Assembly: GCA_027485365.1 (NCBI GenBank)
Contig: JAIXRD010000220.1
Coordinates: 1-8,537, forward strand
DNA length: 8,537 nt
Source: Cryomorphaceae bacterium
GTDB taxonomy: Bacteria; Bacteroidota; Bacteroidia; Flavobacteriales_D; Crocinitomicaceae
Reading direction: 5' to 3'
Below are positions 1 to 5,622 of the stretch, piece by piece. The stretch's first letter is position 1; every line of letters begins with the position of its first letter. A model generated the notes under the pieces. That model did no database searches. It saw only the letters and a list, made by a program, of their open reading frames with translations, and was not told the origin of the DNA. Both the position numbers and the translations under genes were made by a program.

Positions 1-305
1 GCGAGGTGTTCGATTACGTAACGGTATATTTAACGAATGTGTTTAAGATTCCTAATACGTTTTCCCCGAATAATGATGGGACGAATGATACCTGGATTAT
101 TCCAGGAATCGAGAATTATCCGTTAAATCGTATGATTATTATGAATCGCTTTGGGGATGTTCTGTATGAATCTACGTCATATAATGTTGTTAATGCCTGG
201 TCCGGTGTGAGAAATGGGAATGTGTTGCCGGATGGCGTGTATTATTTTCTTTTGGATTTAGGAAATGGAACCCTGAAAAAAGGTACAATAAGTATTATCC
301 GATGA
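1..305 (+). CDS. T9SS type B sorting-domain (gliding motility-associated C-terminal) protein, 3' end only
   Basis: This is the last part of a larger gene whose start lies before the window; the reading frame is open from base 3 to the TGA at 303-305. The visible residues form a gliding-motility-associated C-terminal domain (TIGR04131 type). From about base 48 they read IPNTFSPNNDGTND, then a strand with MNRFGDVLYES, a W-x-G turn, the LPDGVYYF strand and a final KGTISIIR with a C-terminal Arg. In this family the domain is the signal that directs a Sec-exported protein through the T9SS to the cell surface or medium. The functional part of the protein is not visible, so its role (adhesin, enzyme or other) cannot be told. 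Its stop overlaps the start of the PorP/SprF-like gene by ATGA, which suggests translational coupling. The family call is firm; the identity of the whole protein is unknown. Confidence 0.93.
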   Translation, partial: EVFDYVTVYLTNVFKIPNTFSPNNDGTNDTWIIPGIENYPLNRMIIMNRFGDVLYESTSYNVVNAWSGVRNGNVLPDGVYYFLLDLGNGTLKKGTISIIR

Positions 306-1222
306 GGTTTCAATTGCTCGCAGGATTCATATCAGTCTTTATATACGCTTGGGGACAACAGGCACCAAATCGGGTATGGTATGGAATGAATTGGGCGAGT
401 ATTAATCCATCGCATCATGGCTTAAGTGAATATGTAGAAGGTGCGATGGGAATTAAGCAGCAATGGGTTGGTTTTGATGGAGCGCCCAAAACAATAAATG
501 CAACACTTTCTTTCCCTTTTAACGATCGCAAAAGCGATGGCGCTATGTTTGGTTCGGGTGCAAATATCTTGGTAGAGCGCAACGGAGCCTTTACGTTTTC
601 AACGGCTACAATAGAAGGCGCAGTTAATATTAAAACGAACAAGGAAAATCGATTGAGCCTTGGCTTGGGGGGAGGATTTATGCAGGTAGGGTATGACCCG
701 ACCTATGTTTCTACGAATCAGCAAGATGTGGTAGTGAGTCGCTTTTCAACCTATAATTATCCGACGTACAAAGTAGGGATGAGCTATCGCACTAAAAATT
801 CGCTTTCCGGAATTTATGCCAACGATCTTGGACCAGCGAAATGGAAGGAGATTGGCACGAATGCCAAACTAAGAACGGAGTGGGGAGTATATTACAGGCA
901 CTTGGTGGTGTTGAGTCAAGATTGGTTTTTATTGCCTTCAGTTAAAATCACGCCGGTTCGATATGCTCCATTTAATTATGAGTTAGCCCTGCGAATCAAT
1001 TATATGTATCGTGTTCAGGTATGGACCGGAACACAAAACCTGAACAGTATGCAGTTCGGTGTTGGGCTGCGACTGGCGGACATCTTCACCCTGAACTACT
1101 TATATGAACGCACACGAGCAGCAATGACTGGAGTTAATTTAAATTCTCATGCGCTGGGCATAAAGTGCATATTGGAAAAACACGGCGCTATCAACCGAAA
1201 ACAGCAGTTATTACTCGATTGA
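302..1222 (+). CDS. PorP/SprF-family type IX secretion system outer-membrane protein
   Basis: A 306-residue protein with a signal peptide (about residues 1-19, ending YAWGQ). An N-terminal signature matches the PorP/SprF family: INPSHHG at 34-40, in the place of the usual NPAYAG-like motif, then QQWVGFDGAPKT at 53-64. The rest is rich in alternating aromatic and polar strands with Gly-rich turns, as expected for an outer-membrane beta-barrel, and the length of about 300 is normal for the family. Members such as SprF of Flavobacterium johnsoniae are needed to export or anchor particular type B cargo. The start ATG overlaps the TGA of the upstream cargo gene, so the two are very likely co-translated and the protein probably serves that cargo. 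Many paralogues occur per genome, so I give no specific gene symbol. No intrinsic terminator was found after it; the next promoter begins one base after its stop codon. Confidence 0.9.
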   Translation: MRFQLLAGFISVFIYAWGQQAPNRVWYGMNWASINPSHHGLSEYVEGAMGIKQQWVGFDGAPKTINATLSFPFNDRKSDGAMFGSGANILVERNGAFTFSTATIEGAVNIKTNKENRLSLGLGGGFMQVGYDPTYVSTNQQDVVVSRFSTYNYPTYKVGMSYRTKNSLSGIYANDLGPAKWKEIGTNAKLRTEWGVYYRHLVVLSQDWFLLPSVKITPVRYAPFNYELALRINYMYRVQVWTGTQNLNSMQFGVGLRLADIFTLNYLYERTRAAMTGVNLNSHALGIKCILEKHGAINRKQQLLLD

Positions 1223-1254
1223 TTTGGTGGATAAGGAAAAATCGCTTACCTTTG
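1223..1254 (+). promoter_or_regulatory. Bacteroidota-type promoter of the tRNA-fMet gene
   Basis: TTTG at 1223-1226 and TACCTTTG at 1247-1254 are separated by 20 bases. This is an exact match to the Bacteroidota sigma-A consensus TTTG-N(19-21)-TAnnTTTG. Transcription would start near 1258-1261, about 45-50 bases before the tRNA. The -33 box directly follows the stop codon of the PorP-like gene. Confidence 0.85.
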
Positions 1255-1259
1255 TTGTC

Positions 1260-1277
1260 TTCGATTAAAGAATCGAA
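1260..1277 (+). other. Perfect hairpin in the tRNA leader
   Basis: TTCGATT (1260-1266) and AATCGAA (1271-1277) form a perfect 7-bp stem around the loop AAAG, followed by an A-run. It lies at the predicted 5' end of the pre-tRNA. No T-run follows on the + strand, so it is not a terminator. It could protect the leader or place the precursor for processing; the role is inferred only. Confidence 0.5.
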
Positions 1278-1306
1278 AAAATTGAAATAGAGCAATGAAG
1301 ATACAT

Positions 1307-1379
1307 TGCGGGGTGGAGCAGTTGGGAGCTCGTCGGGCTCATAACCCGAAGGTCACAGGTTCGAGTCCTGTCCCCGCTA
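1307..1379 (+). tRNA. Initiator tRNA-fMet (anticodon CAT)
   Basis: A complete cloverleaf can be drawn: acceptor 1307-1313 with 1372-1378, D stem GAGC/GCTC (1316-1319 with 1328-1331), anticodon stem TCGGG/CCCGA (1333-1337 with 1345-1349), loop CTCATAA with CAT at 1340-1342, variable AGGTC, T stem ACAGG/CCTGT (1355-1359 with 1367-1371), T loop TTCGAGT and discriminator A1379. Three features mark it as the initiator rather than an elongator Met or Ile2 tRNA. Positions 1:72 are an unpaired T-T, the anticodon stem carries three consecutive G-C pairs (29-31 with 39-41), and pair 11:24 is A-T. The CCA end is not encoded (A1379 is followed by CAA), so it must be added after transcription. The gene stands alone, with its own promoter upstream and a terminator just downstream. 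Confidence 0.97.
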
Positions 1380-1384
1380 CAAAG

Positions 1385-1413
1385 AAAAGCCAGTCAGAAA
1401 TGACTGGCTTTTT
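1385..1413 (+). terminator. Rho-independent terminator of the tRNA-fMet unit
   Basis: GCCAGTCA (1389-1396), a GAAA tetraloop and TGACTGGC (1401-1408) form a perfect 8-bp stem. It is preceded by AAAA and followed by TTTTT (1409-1413). The GNRA loop and the A/T-flanked stem are typical of a strong intrinsic terminator. It begins 6 bases after the tRNA. Confidence 0.92.
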
Positions 1414-1439
1414 GCATTTTCAGAAGCGTTGATAGCATG

Positions 1440-1553
1440 CTTTCAAAAGCGAATGGAAATGCAAAAAGAAAGCGCTTTTAGCGCTTGGCTTTTCCTTGTA
1501 AAGCCCTCCCATTTAGGTCCATCCTGACCGAACGAAGTAAGCGTCAGGATATT
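1440..1553 (+). repeat. Intergenic repeat, copy A, with three successive hairpins
   Basis: This is the longest copy of a diverged non-coding repeat, and it runs on to the shared end motif at 1572. Its parts in order are: TTTCAAAAGC followed by an A-rich segment containing GAAATGCAAAAAG (1441-1467); hairpin AAGCGCT-TTT-AGCGCTT (1470-1486); hairpin GGCTTT (1487-1492) with AAAGCC (1500-1505); a block at 1504-1524 holding CTCCCATTTAGGTCCATCC; and hairpin ATCCTGAC (1521-1528) with GTCAGGAT (1543-1550) around loop CGAACGAAGTAAGC. All stems are perfect. The 1504-1524 block and the 19-base block at 1554-1572 recur identically at 5783-5803 and 5824-5842. No open reading frame of note is present. The function is unknown. 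Confidence 0.75.
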
Positions 1554-1562
1554 CCTGTTCAC

Positions 1563-1631
1563 TTTCAAAAGCGCTCGGTTTTCTTGGTTTCTCCCCCTAG
1601 GTCTATCTGAAACGAAGTGAAAGATATTCAG
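1563..1631 (+). repeat. Intergenic repeat, copy B (diverged, in tandem with copy A)
   Basis: A second unit directly follows copy A in the same order. TTTCAAAAGC is followed by AGCGCTCGGTTTTCTTGG (compare AGCGCTTGGCTTTTCCTTG in copy A), then CCCCCTAGGTCTATC, then a hairpin TATCT (1604-1608) with AGATA (1622-1626) around loop GAAACGAAGTGAA, ending GATATTC. The stem sequence differs from copy A, but pairing is kept and the loop core GAACGAAGT or AAACGAAGT is conserved. It ends about 40 bases before the next gene. Confidence 0.65.
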
Positions 1632-1671
1632 TCCCCGCTGGTCAGACCATACTTTTTTGTATTTTCAACCA

Positions 1672-2262
1672 ATGAAAATATTCCTTCTTTTTTTACTCCT
1701 ATCAGGAACATTATTTACTTTCTCACAGTCTCAATGGGAAATCGAATTGTCGCATGAAATACCCGCGCCTCGCATGGGTAAATGGGGAAGAGGGGATTAT
1801 ACCATTTATATTTCATTGGATACGCTTGCTAAACACTTCAGAAGATGCCATGAAATCACCACAAAATCGTTGCAATATTATCAAAATGGCGATTCAAGTT
1901 TGGAGAATTATTTTAGGGCAACTCAACAAAGGTATATCAAGGCAGCAATGCAGGTGGAACAAGCGGCCAACGGATTCGATTTAAATACCTTGGTTGTTTA
2001 TGAAGGAATTGAGAATTCCAAACGAAATCTGGAAGATTTCGGGATTCTTGAACGATATCTTAAGCAATGCGTGGAACAAGGAAAGGCTATTGTTTTCTTT
2101 AAAGGCGTGCGTATTTACTCCTTGTGTTACCTGTCTGAATCAAATTTAAAAGTTGGAGATTTGACGGTAAGCGAAATTTTGAATAATGGGTATACAATCA
2201 AAGCCTTTTATGAGGAACCTGACAATTGCATTTTTTTTGAGTTCATACACTTGGGGTGGTGA
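1672..2262 (+). CDS. Secreted or periplasmic protein of unknown function
   Basis: I do not recognise this 196-residue protein. The ATG at 1672 is chosen because it gives a clean signal peptide: MKIF, a hydrophobic LLFLLLSGTLF core, then TFSQ with cleavage near residue 19. An in-frame TTG at 1657 would only add five residues. The mature part is mixed alpha/beta and soluble. It has a charged helical stretch around residues 75-100, four cysteines (59, 133, 152, 186) and a hydrophobic C-terminus ending FFEFIHLGW. There is no sorting domain and no lipobox Cys after the signal peptide, so periplasmic or secreted is the likely location. It seems monocistronic: the repeat tract lies before it and the next gene has its own promoter. 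An 11-base inverted repeat TGGTC-A-GACCA (1639-1649) lies 22 bases before the start and could be an operator, but this is weak. Codon use looks like that of its neighbours. Confidence 0.75.
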   Translation: MKIFLLFLLLSGTLFTFSQSQWEIELSHEIPAPRMGKWGRGDYTIYISLDTLAKHFRRCHEITTKSLQYYQNGDSSLENYFRATQQRYIKAAMQVEQAANGFDLNTLVVYEGIENSKRNLEDFGILERYLKQCVEQGKAIVFFKGVRIYSLCYLSESNLKVGDLTVSEILNNGYTIKAFYEEPDNCIFFEFIHLGW

Positions 2263-2286
2263 ATTGATAGGAGCAAACCGTTCTTT

Positions 2287-2320
2287 TTCGGAGCATTTTT
2301 TTAATATTTCCTTATGTTTG
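2287..2320 (+). promoter_or_regulatory. Probable promoter of the sterol desaturase-like gene
   Basis: TATGTTTG at 2313-2320 is an exact TAnnTTTG -7 element, ending 16 bases before the ATG at 2337. The -33 region is weaker: TTCG/TTTC around 2286-2290 lies about 22 bases upstream in place of TTTG. The leader would be very short, about 10 bases. Confidence 0.6.
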
Positions 2321-2336
2321 TATCCTAAATGTTTCC

Positions 2337-3119
2337 ATGAAAACCATTGAAAATTTCATTGACACTGCACTGCAAGAATCTCTTTTCAACTTGGGTTTGT
2401 ACCTGTTTTTTGGCATTGCTGTTTTTGTTATAGTTTGGGTTCTCTTTAAGAATGTATGGCGCTGGCGGAGAATACAACCTCGAAGCGAAGGTAGAGCGCA
2501 CTTTTTTAGACACGACATTCTGTTTTCAGTGGGATCTATCTTACTTGCTGGACTTCTCACAGCGTGTATTACCATGCTTGATACGTGGGGATATATGAAA
2601 CTGTATTCAGATTTTCATGCCTACGGCTCATTTTGGGCGATCGCTCAAATATTTTTTCTCATATTTTTCTACGATGCCTATTTCTATTGGACTCACCGAT
2701 TCATGCATCATCCAAAAATATACCACTGGGTGCATAAAACCCATCATAAAAGCACCGACCCTTCTCCTTTGACCATTTTTTCTTTTCATCCCTTTGAAAA
2801 CTTAATTGAATTTCTTCCTTTCCTCCTGCTGCCAATGATTATTCCAATTTATTGGCCCATGTTATTTCTTTGGCAATCATTTGACTTGATCAACAACGTG
2901 ACGGCTCATCTGGGTTATGAGATCTATATGCGAAAATGGTTAAGAATTCCACTGCTTAAACTGAAAACAACCTCTACGCACCACAACATGCACCATGAAC
3001 AATTCTTTGGGAATTATGGCTTGTATTTTACCTTTTGGGATCGGTGGATGAAAACAGAAATCAAGGATTATGAAGATCGTTTTAAAGCGATTCATCATAA
3101 TCGGAATTTGATTTCCTAA
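2337..3119 (+). CDS. Sterol desaturase / fatty acid hydroxylase superfamily membrane protein
   Basis: A 260-residue di-iron membrane oxygenase (PF04116 superfamily). The histidine clusters are complete: H120-RFM-H124 (HX3H), H133-KT-H136-H137 (HX2HH) and H216-NM-H219-H220 (HX2HH). There is also H191 in AHLGYE, a position conserved in this family. Hydrophobic segments at about 20-40, 62-82, 98-118 and 156-180 give the expected integral membrane layout, with the His clusters on one face for metal binding. Family members hydroxylate or desaturate lipids (sterols, fatty acids, carotenoids, alkylglycerols) using O2 and a reductase partner. The substrate here cannot be read; in Bacteroidota, hydroxylation of membrane lipids or hopanoid- and carotenoid-like compounds is plausible but inferred. 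It has its own -7 element and is followed after 5 bases by the DUF1905 gene, so the two form a likely operon. Length is typical and nothing looks broken. Confidence 0.9.
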   Translation: MKTIENFIDTALQESLFNLGLYLFFGIAVFVIVWVLFKNVWRWRRIQPRSEGRAHFFRHDILFSVGSILLAGLLTACITMLDTWGYMKLYSDFHAYGSFWAIAQIFFLIFFYDAYFYWTHRFMHHPKIYHWVHKTHHKSTDPSPLTIFSFHPFENLIEFLPFLLLPMIIPIYWPMLFLWQSFDLINNVTAHLGYEIYMRKWLRIPLLKLKTTSTHHNMHHEQFFGNYGLYFTFWDRWMKTEIKDYEDRFKAIHHNRNLIS

Positions 3120-3124
3120 GTGCT

Positions 3125-3418
3125 ATGAAGATTTCGCATACTTTTACCGCCCCACTTTGGCAGCATCCAGCTCAAAGAGGTTGGTATTTTGTATCTCTTC
3201 CCGTAGAATTGAGTAATGAAATAAGAGAAAATTTAAAGTGGCAAGAAGAAGGTTGGGGACGTCTAAAAGCAAGTGCAAAAATTGGAAATTCAGAATGGAA
3301 TACGGCCATATGGTTCGAAACGAAACATCACACCTATTTGCTACCAATAAAGGCTTACATCCGAAGTAAAGAAAAGATAGAATTGAATCAAATGTTAGAA
3401 CTATCAATATGGTTATAA
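3125..3418 (+). CDS. DUF1905 domain protein
   Basis: A 97-residue single-domain protein matching the DUF1905 pattern. It has an opening FTAPLWQHPAQRGWYFVSLP strand pair, then EEGWGRLKASAKIG (about 41-54), W-N-T-A-I-W-F (58-64), and LLPIKAYIRSKEKI (71-84), followed by a final hydrophobic strand. The family is a small beta-barrel-like fold of unknown biochemical function, sometimes fused to YdeI/OmpD-associated-like domains; here it stands alone. There is no signal peptide, so it should be cytoplasmic. It begins 5 bases after the desaturase stop and is probably co-transcribed and perhaps translationally coupled, but no functional link between the two families is known to me. No clear terminator follows. 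Confidence 0.82.
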   Translation: MKISHTFTAPLWQHPAQRGWYFVSLPVELSNEIRENLKWQEEGWGRLKASAKIGNSEWNTAIWFETKHHTYLLPIKAYIRSKEKIELNQMLELSIWL

Positions 3419-3427
3419 TCCTTTCAA

Positions 3428-3459
3428 TTTGTAGAACTTAATTTAAGATCTTACGTAAA
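3428..3459 (+). promoter_or_regulatory. Weak promoter candidate before the Crp/Fnr gene
   Basis: TTTG at 3428-3431, a 20-base spacer and TACGTAAA at 3452-3459 fit the spacing of TTTG-N20-TAnnTTTG, but the -7 box lacks the final TTG. If it is used, transcription would start at or just before the ATG at 3464. The message would then be leaderless or begin translation at the second ATG at 3476. Confidence 0.3.
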
Positions 3460-3463
3460 ATCG

Positions 3464-4072
3464 ATGGTTTCTGATATGAATGATGCAATTGATACATTTC
3501 TAAACTCCGTCAAATCACTTTGCCCCAAAGTAACAAAGGCCGAATTAGCCTATTTGGAAAGTGGCTTAACAGTCAGAGACCTAAAAGCAAAGCATTTCTT
3601 TATTCACGCCAATACCATTCAAAAGGAGATTGGATTCATTTATTCCGGGCTGATACGGGCATTTTACATTGACCAGAATGGCAATGAAATTTCGGTAAAC
3701 TTTTTCCGTGAAAATCGCTATGCTACACATTATCCCGCATTCATTTCACAAACACCGAGTAAGTACTATTTTCAATGCATCGAACCAACCACAATTGTCA
3801 CGGTTTCTTACAATCACATTCAGGAAGGATATGAAGAATTCCCCATTTTTGAGCGATATGGAAGACTGATTGCCGAAGAAGTTTTGAAAATGCAACAAAA
3901 ACGAATCGAAGGTTTTCTTTTTGAAAACGCCGAAACCCGATACCTCGAATTTGTAAAGGAAAATCCTGATCTTTTTAATCGCGTTTCCTTGTCTCATTTG
4001 GCGTCCTTTCTCGGAATAGAAAGACAATCTCTAACTCGTATCCGAAAAAAACTGATACAAAGCTCATTTTGA
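3464..4072 (+). CDS. Crp/Fnr-family transcriptional regulator
   Basis: A 202-residue regulator with the two-part Crp/Fnr layout. An N-terminal cyclic-nucleotide-binding-like beta-roll spans about 35-120 (FIHANTIQKEIGFIYSGLIRAFYID, then the NGNEISVNFF strand). A dimerisation helix follows at about 125-155. The C-terminal winged helix-turn-helix spans about 157-198, with VSLSHLASFLGIERQSLTRIRKKL as the HTH and recognition helix. The phosphate-binding-cassette residues of true cAMP receptors (GE...R) are not visible, nor is an Fnr-type N-terminal cysteine cluster (only C20 and C105). The ligand is therefore unknown, as for most Bacteroidota members of this family. ATG 3464 is taken because of the A-rich sequence before it; ATG 3476 (198 residues) is equally possible. 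It precedes an SDR and a hydrolase gene on the same strand, and a perfect palindrome starts in its stop codon, so it probably controls those genes and perhaps itself. Confidence 0.9.
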   Translation: MVSDMNDAIDTFLNSVKSLCPKVTKAELAYLESGLTVRDLKAKHFFIHANTIQKEIGFIYSGLIRAFYIDQNGNEISVNFFRENRYATHYPAFISQTPSKYYFQCIEPTTIVTVSYNHIQEGYEEFPIFERYGRLIAEEVLKMQQKRIEGFLFENAETRYLEFVKENPDLFNRVSLSHLASFLGIERQSLTRIRKKLIQSSF

Positions 4073-4085
4073 CACATTTGTGTCA
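4070..4085. promoter_or_regulatory. Perfect 16-bp palindrome, candidate operator for the Crp/Fnr regulator
   Basis: TGACACA (4070-4076), TT, TGTGTCA (4079-4085) is a perfect inverted repeat with the size and dyad symmetry of Crp/Fnr-family sites. It starts at the regulator's TGA stop and ends 54 bases before the SDR start codon. A -7-like GAATTTTG (4108-4115) downstream would place the palindrome centre about 42 bases before a start near 4120, the usual class II activator position. No T-run follows, so it is not a terminator. Binding by the adjacent regulator is inferred. Confidence 0.55.
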
Positions 4086-4139
4086 GTTACAAGCAACAAA
4101 CACCTCCGAATTTTGCATTGAATACAAATCAATGCTACA

Positions 4140-4781
4140 ATGAAATTAGTCATCTTCGGCGCCACCGGTTTTTCGGGTCAAGCTATTTTGAAGTTAGCCT
4201 TATCTAAAGGTTTTCAAGTCACTGTGTTGGTTCGAAATAAATCGGGTATTACCATTCAAAATGAAAATCTTACTGTTATCCAAGGCAATGTCTTAAATAG
4301 CGATGATGTCAAAAAAGTATTGGAAAATCAAGATACTGTAATTCAATGTTTGGGTGTTGGCGGAAAAGGTGATGGAAAACCCACCACTTTTATTTCCGAT
4401 GCCACAAAAATAATTGTGGAAGAAATGGAAAAACAGCATATCAATAGGCTGATTGCTATGAGTAATGTTGGCGCCGGAAATAGTCTGGCTTTTCAACCCT
4501 GGTTTTTTACAAAAATTATTCTTCCTTATTTCATGAAGTGGCTAAAGGTCATCATCGACGACAAAAACCGAATGGAACCAATTATTATGAACAGCGAGTT
4601 AGATTGGACTATTGTTCGATGTCCCAATATCGTTGATAAACCAGCGAAAGGAAGGTGCAACGCTACACTCGATGGAAAAGGACTAAAATTGTCTATTACC
4701 CTTACTGATTTGTCCAAATTTATGGTTGACCAATTGAAACAAACGGCTTTCATCAAGCAAGCTCCATCCGTAAGTAATTAA
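4140..4781 (+). CDS. NAD(P)-binding atypical SDR / NmrA-like oxidoreductase
   Basis: A 213-residue Rossmann-fold protein of the NAD(P)H-binding (PF13460) atypical SDR type. The dinucleotide motif is at the N-terminus, G7-ATG-F-S-G13 after the KLVIF strand. Arg32 at the end of the second strand (TVLVRN) suggests NADP preference. Later family landmarks are VIQGNVLN (47-53), DTVIQCLGVGG (65-75), the LIAMSNVGAG strand (104-113) and LDWTIVRCP (154-162). Length is typical. Members range from flavin/biliverdin-type reductases to redox-sensing NmrA-like regulators without catalysis, and the substrate cannot be assigned. The classical YxxxK pair is not apparent, as is usual for this subgroup. It is cytoplasmic. 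It lies 67 bases after the Crp/Fnr gene, with the palindrome in the gap, and 32 bases before the hydrolase, which suggests an SDR-hydrolase operon. Confidence 0.88.
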   Translation: MKLVIFGATGFSGQAILKLALSKGFQVTVLVRNKSGITIQNENLTVIQGNVLNSDDVKKVLENQDTVIQCLGVGGKGDGKPTTFISDATKIIVEEMEKQHINRLIAMSNVGAGNSLAFQPWFFTKIILPYFMKWLKVIIDDKNRMEPIIMNSELDWTIVRCPNIVDKPAKGRCNATLDGKGLKLSITLTDLSKFMVDQLKQTAFIKQAPSVSN

Positions 4782-4813
4782 GATGAAATCAATAAACGAG
4801 TAACTGAAATAAA

Positions 4814-5572
4814 ATGATAAACACAAATCTTGGCAAAATTGCCGTCTATCCTAAACTGGTTGATTCAAATAAAACTCCAATCATTTTCCTTCATGGCGTG
4901 TATTTTGACCACCACCTGTGGGATGAGGTGATCGATTCCATCCAAGACCGAACGACTTATTCCGTTGACATGCCATTTCACGGTTTGAGTAAGGAAATTA
5001 CCAAAAACGACTGGTCACTGAATGATTGTGCCGATATGCTCACAGAGATATTGAATAGTTTACAAATCTCGAAAGTTATTGCCATTGGGCATTCTTGGGG
5101 AAGTATGACGATACTCAGAGCAGCGTATAAACATCCTGAAAGGTTCGAAGGAATTGGTTTATGCAATATGCCGTTTGAAGCCGCCTATCCGAAACAAAAA
5201 AGGATGTTCAAACTTCAACATACGTTGTTGTTTTTCCGAAAATTCTACACAAAGCAAGCTGCTAAATCATTGTTTGGAAAAGCGTCATTGAAGCTAAATC
5301 CCCAATTGCATGACCAGCTTCAACGTCCGATGAACATGCTTACAATAGACAACATAAAGCAAATAGACAAGAAAGTCATTTTAGATGCCGAGGACGCAAC
5401 GACCATGATTATCAATTTAAAGGTAAAAGCAATTGCACTTAAAGGAAAAGAAGATTATGTTCCAACACCACCCAAAATAGAAACCATAATTGTTGATGGT
5501 GGTCATATTAGTCCTTTGGAAGAACCGTTAAAGGTTTTAGATTTAATTAAGACACTTATAGATACAAGATGA
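4814..5572 (+). CDS. Alpha/beta hydrolase
   Basis: A 252-residue alpha/beta-hydrolase-fold protein with a full set of catalytic landmarks. It has the oxyanion HG motif in IIFLHG (27-28), VDMPFHGLS (51-59), the nucleophile elbow GHSWG with Ser94, the acid Asp214 in ALKGKEDYVP, and the base His231 in DGGHISPLEEP. A helical cap of about residues 120-190 is rich in Lys and Gln. There is no signal peptide, so it is cytoplasmic. The family hydrolyses esters, lactones, epoxides or C-C bonds; the sequence gives no substrate. It follows the SDR by 32 bases and ends shortly before a probable intrinsic terminator, so it is most likely the last gene of the regulator-SDR-hydrolase unit. An oxidoreductase beside an alpha/beta hydrolase under a Crp/Fnr regulator may suggest turnover of a small carbonyl or ester compound, which is inference only. 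Confidence 0.9.
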   Translation: MINTNLGKIAVYPKLVDSNKTPIIFLHGVYFDHHLWDEVIDSIQDRTTYSVDMPFHGLSKEITKNDWSLNDCADMLTEILNSLQISKVIAIGHSWGSMTILRAAYKHPERFEGIGLCNMPFEAAYPKQKRMFKLQHTLLFFRKFYTKQAAKSLFGKASLKLNPQLHDQLQRPMNMLTIDNIKQIDKKVILDAEDATTMIINLKVKAIALKGKEDYVPTPPKIETIIVDGGHISPLEEPLKVLDLIKTLIDTR

Positions 5573-5586
5573 CAATAAGCCCTGCA

Positions 5587-5622
5587 GTCATTCGGGGTTA
5601 AGTTCTCCGTCTGACGCTTTTT
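5587..5622 (+). terminator. Probable Rho-independent terminator after the hydrolase gene
   Basis: GTCA (5587-5590) pairs with TGAC (5612-5615), and CGGGG (5593-5597) with CTCCG (5605-5609, one G-T wobble), across a 2x2 internal loop and a 7-base loop TTAAGTT. GC and TTTTT (5618-5622) follow, then more A/T. It lies 14 bases after the hydrolase stop. Confidence 0.65.

Noticed and set aside
1631..1639. GTCCCCGCT, an exact 9-base repeat of the tRNA 3' end (1370-1378), as a possible attachment-site duplication
   Set aside because: Nine bases is too short for a typical tRNA attachment core, the interval is only about 260 bases, and no integrase or mobile gene lies between.
1440..1640. Repeats as a possible CRISPR array
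   Set aside because: Units are diverged, of unequal length, with no uniform spacers and no cas genes nearby.
1657..1671. TTG at 1657 as the start of the secreted orphan gene
   Set aside because: It would add MYFQP before a normal signal peptide that begins cleanly at ATG 1672.
2273..2302. GC-AAA-CCG ... CGG-A-GC followed by a T-run, as a terminator after the secreted orphan gene
   Set aside because: The stem is short and interrupted, and it overlaps the -33 region of the next promoter. The T-run supports it a little, but not enough for a call.
2312..2575. Minus-strand open frames (also 415-642, 3144-3407, 3746-4027 and 4526-4756)
   Set aside because: All lie opposite well-supported + strand genes, have compositions unlike proteins of known families, and lack promoters or signal sequences.
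4783..4803. Six-codon frame MKSINE between the SDR and hydrolase genes as a leader peptide
   Set aside because: It is too short, with no attenuator-like hairpins or run of regulatory codons.
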